Below, piece by piece: positions 9,338-19,900 of a stretch of DNA of 64,000 nucleotides. A program made the translations under genes and the position numbers. The stretch is from Pedobacter sp. W3I1 (GTDB lineage Bacteria > Bacteroidota > Bacteroidia > Sphingobacteriales > Sphingobacteriaceae). The stretch is from assembly GCF_030816015.1 (NCBI RefSeq), contig NZ_JAUSXN010000001.1:1054001-1118000 (forward strand), written 5' to 3'. Numbering within the stretch: position 1 is the first letter of the stretch; each line of letters starts with the position of its first letter. The notes below the pieces were generated by a model, which saw nothing but the letters and a program-made list of their open reading frames with translations, was not told the origin of the DNA and searched no databases.

Positions 9338-10177
9338 ATGAAAAATACCTTTCTTGCATTTGCCGTTCTTCTGTTTATTTCTTCCCTAACATCATGTGTT
9401 ATTCTATCTCCTAAAAAGTATAAGGCTTTATTGGGTACTAAAGATTCGCTGTATACTGCTTTTAACGAAGGCTTAATTAAGATCGAAAACTTAGAAAAAG
9501 AAGCAAATAAGCTTAAAAAAGATACCACATTAATGGCTGAAGAACTCCGCGATCTGCAGAGCAATTACAATGAAATGGATGCAAGCTATAAAAAGCTTAA
9601 AAATAATTCCTCATCAGAAATTACGAAACTATCAGGCGATTTAGCTGCTCGCGAAAAGCGTTTAAAGGAAGTAGAAGAAGTTTTGCGTAAACGTGATGAA
9701 GCAACCAATGCCCTGAAAGAAAAACTTCAACAGGCTTTATTGGGTTTCACCAAGAATGGTTTAACCGTAGAGATTAAAAATGGTAAAGTTTATGTTTCGC
9801 TAACCGATAAACTGTTGTTCCCTTCGGGAAGTATTATTATTGATGAAAAAGGAAAACAGGCCCTTACCCAATTGGCGAATGTATTAAAGCAACAGCCAGA
9901 AATAAACATTGCTGTTGAAGGCCATACCGATAACCAGAAAATAAATAACCTGGGGCAGATTAAAGATAACTGGGATTTAAGTGTGTTGAGGGCTACCTCT
10001 GTTGTACGTTATTTAACAGAGAACGAAAAGGTAGAAAGTGTAAGGATGACGGCTACAGGTAAAGGCGAATTCCAACCCTTGGGTACCAACACAAATGCAG
10101 ATGGAAGAAGCAAAAACAGAAGGATAGAGATTGTACTTTCGCCTAAGCTGGATGAACTTTATAACTTGATTAAATAA
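9338..10177 (+). CDS. OmpA-family peptidoglycan-binding lipoprotein
   Basis: 279 residues. The lipoprotein signal has its cysteine at residue 20 (LLFISSLTSCVILSP). Residues about 40-130 form a long Lys/Glu-rich coiled coil (ENLEKEANKLKKDTTLMAEELRDL onward). The C-terminal OmpA domain (about 140-275) has LLFPSGSIIIDEKGKQAL, VEGHTDNQ and GRSKNRRIEIVLSP, the usual motifs for binding diaminopimelate in peptidoglycan. It is likely an outer-membrane lipoprotein tethering the envelope to the cell wall. The coiled-coil spacer is longer than in Pal-type proteins. It appears to be a single-gene unit. Confidence 0.9.
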   Translation: MKNTFLAFAVLLFISSLTSCVILSPKKYKALLGTKDSLYTAFNEGLIKIENLEKEANKLKKDTTLMAEELRDLQSNYNEMDASYKKLKNNSSSEITKLSGDLAAREKRLKEVEEVLRKRDEATNALKEKLQQALLGFTKNGLTVEIKNGKVYVSLTDKLLFPSGSIIIDEKGKQALTQLANVLKQQPEINIAVEGHTDNQKINNLGQIKDNWDLSVLRATSVVRYLTENEKVESVRMTATGKGEFQPLGTNTNADGRSKNRRIEIVLSPKLDELYNLIK

Positions 10178-10191
10178 GATATAATACGCTA

Positions 10192-10214
10192 TCGGTTGGT
10201 GTCTAACCAACCGA
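10192..10214. other. hairpin after the OmpA lipoprotein gene
   Basis: CGGTTGGT at 10193-10200 pairs perfectly with ACCAACCG at 10206-10213, with a 5-base loop, 15 bp after the stop. No T-run follows on the plus strand, so termination is uncertain. Confidence 0.4.
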
Positions 10215-10363
10215 AATTAAAGACATTTTAAGGATAATTTCTTTATGGTTAGAAAATGAAGGTGCAGCAGTTCTTGGCAGTTTCAGTCCCGCTTTCGCTT
10301 ATAGTCCTCGCTGCGCTCCGGGCTATTCCGCTCTATCGGGTTTAGAGACAAAGGTTTGTGCTC

Positions 10364-10540
10364 CTAACAACCCCAAAAATGAAATACTGCTTTAGCCATC
10401 TAGCCCAGTTGCAGTGTTACCCTGCAGCAACGTGGTAAGAGGAAGAGAAGCGAAAAACGGGAGAAAATTTATTGTTTTGCACAGGTACTGCGCTCCAAAA
10501 TGGGAAAGTATTTTTTAATATTAGGAAATGCTTGGCTTGT
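10364..10540 (+). repeat. dispersed intergenic repeat family A, copy 1
   Basis: About 177 bp, from CTAACAACCCC to GAAATGCTTGGCTTGT, recurring at 10790-10976 with scattered substitutions and small indels. Shared blocks include ATGAAATACTGCTTTAGCCA and GTGTTACCCTGCAGCAACG. It has no open reading frame. It lies in a 948-bp gene-free stretch (10178-11125) made almost wholly of repeats. Confidence 0.85.
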
Positions 10541-10581
10541 GGTTCTTGTAGGCCGCTGGTCCCGCCTTACGCCTTCTCCTC

Positions 10582-10600
10582 GGCCTGTGTCCTCATAGGC
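10582..10600. repeat. imperfect copy of the GGTCTGTGAGGACACAG palindrome
   Basis: GGCCTGTGTCCTCATAGGC is a degraded version of the palindrome seen cleanly at 10755-10774, here in the spacer between the two family A copies. Confidence 0.5.
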
Positions 10601-10754
10601 GAAACCTAAAATGGGTTTGAAGATACCAACAAAGCATTATTAATGATTTAACTTTTTTGTGATCATTTAGCTACTAACATATAATTTAACTATAGAGACT
10701 TTAATAACATATTAGCTTTATATGTCTTATTTGGTTCTGAATCTTAAATTAAAT

Positions 10755-10774
10755 GGTCTGTGAGGACACAGTCC
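10755..10774. repeat. palindrome at the left edge of repeat A copy 2
   Basis: GGTCTGTGAGGACACAGTCC is nearly self-complementary and lies 15 bp before repeat A copy 2. Related forms are at 10582-10600, 39094-39108 and 39377-39395, the last two at the left edges of repeat family B. Confidence 0.6.
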
Positions 10775-10789
10775 ATGGTGTAAGGTGCA

Positions 10790-10976
10790 CCCAACAACCC
10801 CAAAAATGAAATACTGCTTTAGCCATCTAGCCCCGGTTGCAGTGTTACCCTGCAGCAACGAGGTACGAGGAAGCGAAGCGTAAAAGCGAAAAACGGGAAG
10901 AAATTTATTGTTTTGTACAGGCCTTGCGCTCCAAATGGGAAAAGTATTTTTTGATATAAGGAAATGCTTGGCTTGT
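10790..10976 (+). repeat. dispersed intergenic repeat family A, copy 2
   Basis: Second, about 187-bp copy of the block at 10364-10540, same orientation, start-to-start distance about 426 bp. It differs by a short insertion (around AAGCGTAAAAGCGAAA) and scattered substitutions, so the duplication is not fresh. Confidence 0.85.
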
Positions 10977-10997
10977 CGAAGAAGTTGTATCCTAAAT

Positions 10998-11115
10998 ATA
11001 GATTGTCATCCTGAGCCTGTCGAAGGACTAGCTTAATATCCTTAGCGTTTCGACTACTTATCCCGATTCGTCGACAAGCTCAACGTGGTAATACGAATCG
11101 AATTTAACTTTTGGA
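10998..11115. repeat. REP-like repeat family C, uninterrupted copy
   Basis: Begins ATAGATTGTCATCCTGAGCC, continues with TGTCGAAGGAC, TTTCGACTACTT and CCCGATTCGTCG, and ends with ATCGAATTTAACTTTT. The same order of blocks occurs at 39604-40236, but there a 497-bp element is inserted after CCCGATTCATC. The GTCATCCTGAGC..TGTCGAAGG core is a common Bacteroidota intergenic REP type (from memory). Confidence 0.75.
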
Positions 11116-11125
11116 CACAACCTTT

Positions 11126-13717
11126 TTATAGGCTTTGATGCCGCCGGTAAGATTTTAGAATCTTAAAGGTATGTTCGAACTCATGACTGCTTAAGTTAGA
11201 ATAATCGGGCATAGAGAGTTTATGTACCGTTAAAAAGTTTAGCAGTTCTTTAATTACGTTTGATACTTCTTCTGATTCTTCAGTATGTTTTAGGGTATCG
11301 ATCTTACTTAATAATAAGGCTATTTCGAATATCTTAAAATCATTCTTTTTAGTAATATCCAGGCCAATATTAATTTCTATAAGCGCTTGTTCGTAATGAT
11401 GTGTGACGTTGTAAAAGTTGGCTTTAAAAACACTAAAGCTGGCCAATATAAAATTGGTATAATAGGTATAATCGCTACTGATGATTTTATCAACGAATTG
11501 TATAATGCGTTGCGCTTTTTTAAAATAATTGAGCTTGATATAGGTTTGACCTAAATGAAGTAATAAAAAGGGAGAGAAGACCGAATGTCGCACATAAAAT
11601 ATATTGGGATACTTACTCAATATGGCCATAATAAAACGGTGACATTCTGCATAATTTTTCTGAGAAAATAAGGTAATCAACACCAACCGGTAAGAGAGTA
11701 TTTCGGCAGAGGTGATCTCTTCGTTTTTCTGTGGCTTACTCTGATCTATCTCCTGGCAAAGTTTTATTATTTTATCTTCGAGGCTTTTGCTCTCGTTAGG
11801 TTTGTTAACCAGGTTATTGTAAAAATAAAGAAGTAAATCGTACGGATTAATTGGAAAAAGCTCGTTTAATCTTTTATAATTTCTCTTTAACAGCTGCATG
11901 GTATTGGCTAAAGCCACTTTATCCACATCAATAAGATTAACATTGCATTCTATTACATGCAGCATAATCTGAATGTCTTCATTTAGTACATTCTCCGAAA
12001 TTGTTTTGATGGTTTCTTTATACAGATTGCTCATGGTTCGCCCTGTAGCCATAAGGTCGATAAAATCGACACCAATGCTTAACTTATTGAAGTTAGAATT
12101 GGGTTTGCTAAGTTCGTATTTAGATACATAACAGATAAAATCGAAAGCACTGTTTTTTTCGCTGTTGGTAAATGGGAGCCTGAAAATGTTTTTTAAAGCT
12201 GCAATTTCGTTCCGGTTGATACAGAATCTGATTGCCCAGTTAAGTATATGATCTCTTCGGGAGGTGTGACCAGGGAAACTGTTTAAGATATATTCGAAAA
12301 ATGATTTACAAGGTCTATATTCAAACTTATCCGTGATTTGTATAAATAGGAAATAGGTATAAATGTCGTCATTTAAAAAACGGACAATTTCTGTAGGAAT
12401 GGTTGTACTTAACCTTTTTTCTTCGATGATAATACCGGCATGTAAAAGTTCTTCATATGCATCGGGATAACAATTGATATAGCTCAGGATCTTTTCTTTA
12501 GAAACCCTTAATTTCTTATTTCCTTCTGAAATGCAATCGCTTATTTTTTTAAGGAGAAATATTTTTTCGGTGCTTTTTTTTGCCAGAAATACGCGCCTTT
12601 CTAAGAAATAACTAATTAATTCATAACATAATAGGGGATTACTCAGCTCAAGATGGTGGTGCTCATCTTTGAGCTTGAAATAAACCTGTAACCAGAATGG
12701 TGTTTTAAACTGGATTAATAGGGGAGGGCTTAAGTCTGCCCGATTGATAATTTTATTTTCTAGATGGCTTAAGGTGTAGAGTATCTCATCAATATTTAAC
12801 GATGGTACATTACTTAGGGTTTCCTCATCATAAAACAAGCCCGTGTACCAGGCTTTAGTTAAAGATGCAGAACCATAAATAGCGGGCTGAAGATTAATCC
12901 AGCTATCTGTTCGCAATCCGAATATGAGTTTAACAAAATTGTTTTCTTCTATGCTATATAAAAAGTCGATAAACGTTTTAAAATAATTACTTCTGGCTAA
13001 ATGTTCATCAATACCATCAACAATAAGAATAAAACGGCCTTCTCTCTTTTCGGGATTTTTTTTAAAAAAACTAATTAACTCGGTAAGACTCCCGAATTTA
13101 AATTCTTTTAAAAACCAGTCTTTTAAAGTATCTCCATTTTGGATAATGGTATTAATACTGGTGGAGTTAACTAATAAAACAATATCATTTTTGTAGAGGG
13201 CATTTTCTGATAAGAAAAAATACTCTACCATGTGGGCAAGCAATATCGATTTTCCCTGACCTGGTTGCGCACTTATGGTTGTAAACTGATAGTTGTTTTT
13301 TAAGAAATAATCAAAGTCCGGGTAAAAAAAACTTCTGTTGGCCGTAGCATGAAATGGAACACCCGAATTGTTTTTATTGGCAATTAACGATATCTCGGTA
13401 ATGGCATGTGCTTTTAGCTTTAAATCCTGCCAGATACTTTGAACAGAAGTAGTTTGATTTTCCTTGTCTTTACAAAATGAATCCCAGTCGTTATAACCTA
13501 TATACTGTGATAGGCTATTTAAAGTAAATAAAGAAAATTTATGTAAAGTGTTCGCAAAGCCAAAGAATCGCTTGATCGTTGTTTCACTTACATAGTTTTT
13601 GGTTTCTTGAAATACATACTCGGAGATAATCTTACAATGAGCCGGGTCGATATTTCTTAAGCCAGATTTTATAAGGACAAACTTTCTGAGTTCGATAAGG
13701 AGATCGTTAGCATTCAT
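11126..13717 (-). CDS. STAND/NACHT-like P-loop NTPase with N-terminal HTH-like module and helical-repeat C-terminus
   Basis: 863 residues. Residues about 1-90 carry YVSETTIKRFFGFANTLHKF and SQYIGYNDWDSFC, a recurring Bacteroidota N-terminal module resembling a DNA-binding fold. The P-loop NTPase follows with Walker A AQPGQGKS (near residue 155) and Walker B RFILIVDGIDEH (near 230); the D-G-I-D-E form is typical of NACHT/STAND ATPases. The last 350 residues are helical and TPR-like. No signal peptide or membrane segment. STAND proteins are signal-activated switches used in transcription control or in anti-phage defence (Avs-like); which applies here cannot be told. It stands alone, facing away from the giant adhesin gene across a 241-bp gap. 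The right neighbour on its 3' side is a repeat field. Confidence 0.72.
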   Translation of the reverse strand: MNANDLLIELRKFVLIKSGLRNIDPAHCKIISEYVFQETKNYVSETTIKRFFGFANTLHKFSLFTLNSLSQYIGYNDWDSFCKDKENQTTSVQSIWQDLKLKAHAITEISLIANKNNSGVPFHATANRSFFYPDFDYFLKNNYQFTTISAQPGQGKSILLAHMVEYFFLSENALYKNDIVLLVNSTSINTIIQNGDTLKDWFLKEFKFGSLTELISFFKKNPEKREGRFILIVDGIDEHLARSNYFKTFIDFLYSIEENNFVKLIFGLRTDSWINLQPAIYGSASLTKAWYTGLFYDEETLSNVPSLNIDEILYTLSHLENKIINRADLSPPLLIQFKTPFWLQVYFKLKDEHHHLELSNPLLCYELISYFLERRVFLAKKSTEKIFLLKKISDCISEGNKKLRVSKEKILSYINCYPDAYEELLHAGIIIEEKRLSTTIPTEIVRFLNDDIYTYFLFIQITDKFEYRPCKSFFEYILNSFPGHTSRRDHILNWAIRFCINRNEIAALKNIFRLPFTNSEKNSAFDFICYVSKYELSKPNSNFNKLSIGVDFIDLMATGRTMSNLYKETIKTISENVLNEDIQIMLHVIECNVNLIDVDKVALANTMQLLKRNYKRLNELFPINPYDLLLYFYNNLVNKPNESKSLEDKIIKLCQEIDQSKPQKNEEITSAEILSYRLVLITLFSQKNYAECHRFIMAILSKYPNIFYVRHSVFSPFLLLHLGQTYIKLNYFKKAQRIIQFVDKIISSDYTYYTNFILASFSVFKANFYNVTHHYEQALIEINIGLDITKKNDFKIFEIALLLSKIDTLKHTEESEEVSNVIKELLNFLTVHKLSMPDYSNLSSHEFEHTFKILKSYRRHQSL

Positions 13718-13958
13718 TAATTAACAGATGGGATGACTAGCGCTAATGTCATCATAATTTCACAGTTGAAGAAATCTATTCTCTAAGAATCCATTGTATG
13801 AATAAAATGAATGAAATGAAATGCATAAAAATGAATAGCAATGGATAAGATAGGATGCTATTCTAGATATAGATTTGTCATAATTATATAATGCGCGAAA
13901 AAACATTTACCAAACAACTGCATTAGCACATAGTAAGTCTCCTAAAATAACGCCTGAC

Positions 13959-16900
13959 ATGATGAAAACTCATACTTTCTCGTCCCGAATAGGGATATTC
14001 CGCAATACTTGTGTTGCAATCATCATTCTATTAACGCTCTTCTCCGCTAAATCGTATGCGCAAACTAAAATTTTTGCAAATACAGCAACCAAGTCGGATC
14101 ATGTAACTAACGCAACAAATGCAACCTTAAACGACAACACTTTTGCCTCCGTTAATTCGTATGGTGGAGCGCTACTGGGTATAGGTGCATTCAGTGGAGA
14201 GCTGGAATTAAAATATCCGGCTTCTGTAGCTGCGGGAGTTACCTCTTATGTCAGAATAGAGTTTGATGGGGATATCCTGAACAGGTTACTAGGTGGTAGT
14301 TTAGGTACCATACTGGCCAATGTGGGTGGAACGGTAATTCTTGGAAACCATTCATTCCAGGTGGGGGCCAGAAACGGCGCTTCAGCAGTACCCCCAACCG
14401 GCGGTAATAGCGTAGATGGGTTTTCTTCTGATAATCTGCGTTTGGTAAAAGACGCAAATGGTTTCTTTTATATTGCAATAACCCCTACACAGGCTTACGA
14501 CAGGGTGTTTGTAAAAGATGTAACCAATGCACTTTTACTTGGAACTAATAATAGTACAAAGGTTTATTATTCATTTTATACTTCTGGTAATGATCCTTGT
14601 GCGCAGGCATTTACTACAGGGTACGAAGGCACTGGGATTACACTCGATGCTTTACAATTAGGCAGTTCGGGGGTAACCAATAGTGAAAGGGCAATCGATT
14701 CAGATCCAAATAATTTTTCTCAACTCAGTTTAGGTATATTAGGCGTGGGTTCATCCATTAGCCAAAATTTTTATTTTGCAACGCCATCAAATCCTGGTGA
14801 CGATATTAACCTTAGATTTAGTTCAACCCCCGCTTTACTAACTGCAGGGCTTTTACAGAATATTTCAATAACAGCATACAACGGCGGTACTCAGGTATAT
14901 ACGGGATCGGTTCCAACTACGTTAAATCTAGATTTACTGGGTTTATTAAATAGTGGGCAAGCGGTGTCGATACCTTTTTCTCCAGGTGCAAATGTGGTAT
15001 ACGACCGGGTGAAGGTAACACTAGGTTCGGTGGTAACATTAAACCTTACACAAACCCTTAATGTTTATGGTGTAATCCGCTCTGCGGGCAGGCCAACGCC
15101 AGCAAATACTGCAATTGCTGCATGTTATAATAGTACAGTAGCTTTAAATGCAACTACGCCAAATACCAACGAGCTGAGATGGTATGATGCCATTGAAGGA
15201 GGAACGGCATTACAAACAGTTGCTTTTAATGGTACTTTTACTACACCTGCATTAACCGCTAATAAAACTTATTATGTTGCTGCCAGAAGATTGGGCTGTA
15301 CGGCCGAATCGACAAGGATTCCTGTTGTAATTACAGTAAACCCGCAAATTATTTTTAATGGGGCAACATTAGCCAATGCTACACCAGGCTTTGCTTACTC
15401 TAAACAACTGGATGTAGCTACAGGCGGAACAGCAGGTTATACTTATGCTTTAGCAGCAGGGAGTACATTACCAGCAGGTTTAACTTTATCATCAACAGGT
15501 GCAATTACCGGAACACCAACTGTAGCCAATGCTTACACTTTTTCAGTTGTTGCGACTGATAGCAAAGGCTGTAATGCAACCGCAACTTATAATTTAACGG
15601 TAACAGCCTCATTGGTGCTTACGCCAGGTGCACTGCCTGATGGTTTAACAGGAACGGTTTATCCAACGCAAACTATTCCGGCTGCAACCGGTGGAACAGG
15701 ACCATATACTTATACTGCAACTGGTGTTCCTCCAGGCTTAACATTTAACCCAGCAACAAGAGAAATTACCGGAACACCAACTCAACCTGGAATATATACC
15801 ATACCAGTTACGGTTGTTGATGCGAACGGTAATACCATTACTTCGAATTATACTGTAAAAATTACTGATCCTTTATTATTACCTCCAGCCACTTTAGCTG
15901 ATGGTACAACAGGGACAGTTTATCCTACGCAGATTATTCCAAGTGCAACTGGGGGAACAGGGCCTTATACTTATTCGGCAACAGGTCTTCCTCCGGGTTT
16001 AACTTTTAATCCATCAACCAAAGCCATTACCGGTACGCCAACAACTGCCGGTACATATACTGTACCAGTTACGGTAACAGATGCTGATGGAAAAACGGTA
16101 ACGACCAATTATAGCATTACTGTAAATAGCCCATTGGTATTGCCAGCGGCAACTTTTCCAGATGGAACAGAGGGTGTGGCTTATGCTACACAAGTTCTGC
16201 CAGCTGCAACAGGCGGTGTTGGTCCTTATACTTATGTTGCCACTGGTCTCCCTGCGGGATTATCATTTAACCCAACAACAAGAGAGGTTACCGGTACACC
16301 AACACAAGCAGGTAATTATACAATTGGTGTTACAGTTACCGATAGCCAAGGTAAAACAGCAAGCAACACCTATCCGATTAAAGTAAATGGTACGTTAACC
16401 TTACCAACAAAAACTTTACCTAACGGAATTGTTGGTACTTCTTATTTACCACAAACATTACCTGCAGTAACAGGTGGTACTTCGCCATATACTTATGTAG
16501 CTACGAACCTTCCTCCGGGATTATCGTTCAACCCAACTACAAGAGAGATTACCGGAACGCCAACACAAGGTGGTACCTATAATGTTTCTTTAACTGCGAC
16601 AGATGCTAACAATAATAAAGCAACTACCACTTACGCAATAACGGTAACGGTAAATGCGCCGGTTGTAGCTTCCGCTACTGTATGTACAGGTAGTACTGCA
16701 ACTTTAACCGTTAGTAACCTTCAAGCTGGTGTAACTTATAACTGGTATGCATCAACAGGAAGTACTCCTTTGGTAACTGGCAATAACGGTACTTTTGTAA
16801 CGCCTGTTGTAAATTCGGCAACAGTGTTTTATGTTGAGGCCGTTTCTGGAACAGCAATCAGTTCAAGAACATCGGTTACTGTTTCGGTTAATCCGCCTGC

Positions 16901-19900
16901 AACTTTAGCAACAGTTACGACTAATAACCAGGTAATCAACTCCGGACAAACCACCACATTAACTGCAACTGCCGACGCTGGAAATACCATCGCCTGGTTT
17001 GATGCGCCAACAGCAGGAACACAGGTTGGAACCGGAACTTCGTTCACTACGCCAGCCTTAACTGCAACTAAAATTTATTATATAGAAACCACAAGCAGCA
17101 ATGGCTGTAAAAGCGCAAGCCGCGTTCCGGTAACGGTAACCGTAATTAACGGTGGTGGCGCAACTGCTTGTAATGCAGCTAATAGTCAGAATACAGGTAT
17201 TAATGGAATCTGTTTGTTATGTGCTGTAAATGGCGCAGGTAACTCTACTGATGCTAATGCCAGTAACTTCACCAGGATTTCTCTTGCTGTAGGTGTTGCA
17301 GCAACAGGTTACCAACAATTAATTTTCCCATCTACAGGTGTTGCTACTGATAGCATCCGTTTAGATTTAGCTTTACCAACTGGTTTAGCTGATGTTGGTC
17401 TTTTAAACAATGTAACCGTAACTGTATTAAATGGTACTACCGTAGTAAGAACAGTACAATTAAACGGTGGATTATTAAACCTTCAACTTTTATCTGGTAA
17501 CCGTTTTGCCGCAACTGTTTTAGCAGGTGGTGTTTACGATAGGGTTCAGGTGAGCTTTGGGGCATTAGTTTCAGCTTTAACCAGCTTAGATATTTATGGT
17601 GCAACTGTAGTTTATCCTAATCCAACATTTATTACTGGTGCTCAATCTATTTGTTCGGGCAGTACAGCAACGTTAAGTGCAACTGCAAATGGTGGTACAA
17701 CCCTAACCTGGTTCGATGCACCAACAGGCGGAACACAAGTAGGAACAGGTGCAAACTTCACTACTCCGGCACTAACAACAACTACTACTTATTATGTTCA
17801 GGTAACTAAGGGAACCTGTTCAAATACAACAAGGGTTCCGGTAACGATTACGGTTAACCCGGCAATTGTATTCGCAGGTACAACGTTAACCAATGCAACA
17901 ATTGCATCTTCTTATAGTAAACAACTTCCGGTAGCTACTGGCGGTACACCAGGTTATACATATACCTTAGCTGCTGGCAGTACTTTACCAGCTGGTTTAA
18001 CTTTATCGCCTAGTGGCCTGGTAAGTGGAACACCAACTGCAACCGGAAACCCAACATTCGATGTTGTGGCAACCGATACTAAAGGCTGTAGCACAACAGC
18101 AACATTTACTTTAACCGTAACACCAGCATTGGCTTTGGCTCCTGGAGCATTGCCTAACGGTGTAACAGGTACACCATATACTTCAAACGGAATTCCAGCT
18201 GCAACAGGCGGAACAGGCCCTTATACTTATTCGGCGACAGGTGTCCCTCCAGGATTAACCTTTAACCCTGCTACAAGAGAAATTACTGGTACGCCAACCC
18301 AAATCGGAACATTTACTATTCCGGTAACCGTAACAGATGCTAATGGCAATACCATTACAGCTAACTATACACTTAAAGTAACCGATCCTTTGTTGTTACC
18401 ACCGGCAACTTTGGCTAACGGAACTACAGGGACTGTTTATCCTACTCAAACGATTCCATCTGCAACGGGTGGAACAACACCTTATACTTATGCGGCAACT
18501 GGTCTTCCTGCGGGATTAACTTTTGATCCGGCTACAAGAGCAATTTCAGGAACGCCAACACAAGCTGGAACATTTACTGTACCGGTAACAGTGACTGATG
18601 TGGACGGAAAAACAGCAACCAATAATTACAGCATTACAGTTGTTAATCCTTTAGTGTTACCAGCAGCAACCTTGCCTGATGGAACTGAGGGAACAGTTTA
18701 TGCTACGCAAACCTTGCCTTCGGCAACTGGTGGTGTTGGTCCATATACTTATGTAGCAACTAATCTTCCGGCGGGATTAACGTTTAACCCGGCAACAAGA
18801 GAAGTTTCGGGTACACCTACACAAGCCGGAAATTATTCAATTGGCGTAACTGCAACTGATAGTGAAGGCAGAACAGCAAGTAATGCTTATGCACTTAAAG
18901 TAATAGGTGTATTATCATTACCTGGCGCAACTTTACCAAACGGTATTGTAGGTACACCATACCCAACGCAAACTTTGCCAGCGGTAACAGGTGGAACAGC
19001 GCCATATACTTATTTAGCAACAAACCTTCCTCCGGGATTAAGTTTTAATACTGCAACAAGAGAAATTACAGGAACACCAACTTTAGGTGGAACTTTTACC
19101 ATCTCTTTAACTGCGACAGATGCAAACGGAAACAAAGCAACAACAGCTTATAGCTTAACTGTAACGGTTGATGCACCAGTGGTTGCCGCAGCTACAGTAT
19201 GTGCTGGAAGCCCAGCTACATTAAGCGTTAGCAATTTGCAGGCTGGTGTAACGTATAACTGGTATGCTTCTACCGGAAGTACACCATTGGTTACTAATAA
19301 TACTGGTGTTTTTGTAACGCCTGCAGTAACTGCTCCAACAGTATTTTATGTTGAGGCGGTATCAGGAACGGCTGTAAGTTCAAGAACTGCCGTTAATGTT
19401 TCGGTTAACCCACCAGCAACTGCTGCAACGGTAACCACCAACAACCAGGTAATTAATGCCGGACAGTCTACTACTTTATTGGCAACGGCTGATGCTGGAA
19501 ATACCATTCAATGGTACGATGCTGCTACAGCCGGAACTCAGGTAGGTACAGGTACTTCATTCACTACGCCAACATTATCGGCAACTACCACTTATTATGT
19601 AGAAACTACAAATGCCAGTGGTTGTAAAAGTGCAAGCCGCGTACCAGTAACTGTTACGGTATTAAATAACGGTGGTGGTACTGCCTGTAACGCTGCTAAT
19701 TCGCAAAACTCCGGTATAAACGGAATTTGTTTATTGTGCGGTATAACTGGCGCAGGAAATTCTACTGATGCTGATCCTTCTAATTTTACCAGAATATCTC
19801 TGGCAGTTGGTGTAGGTGGATCGGGTTATCAACAATTAATTTTCCCTACGGTTGGAACAGCCACAGATAGTCTTCGTTTAGACTTAGCATTACCAACCGG

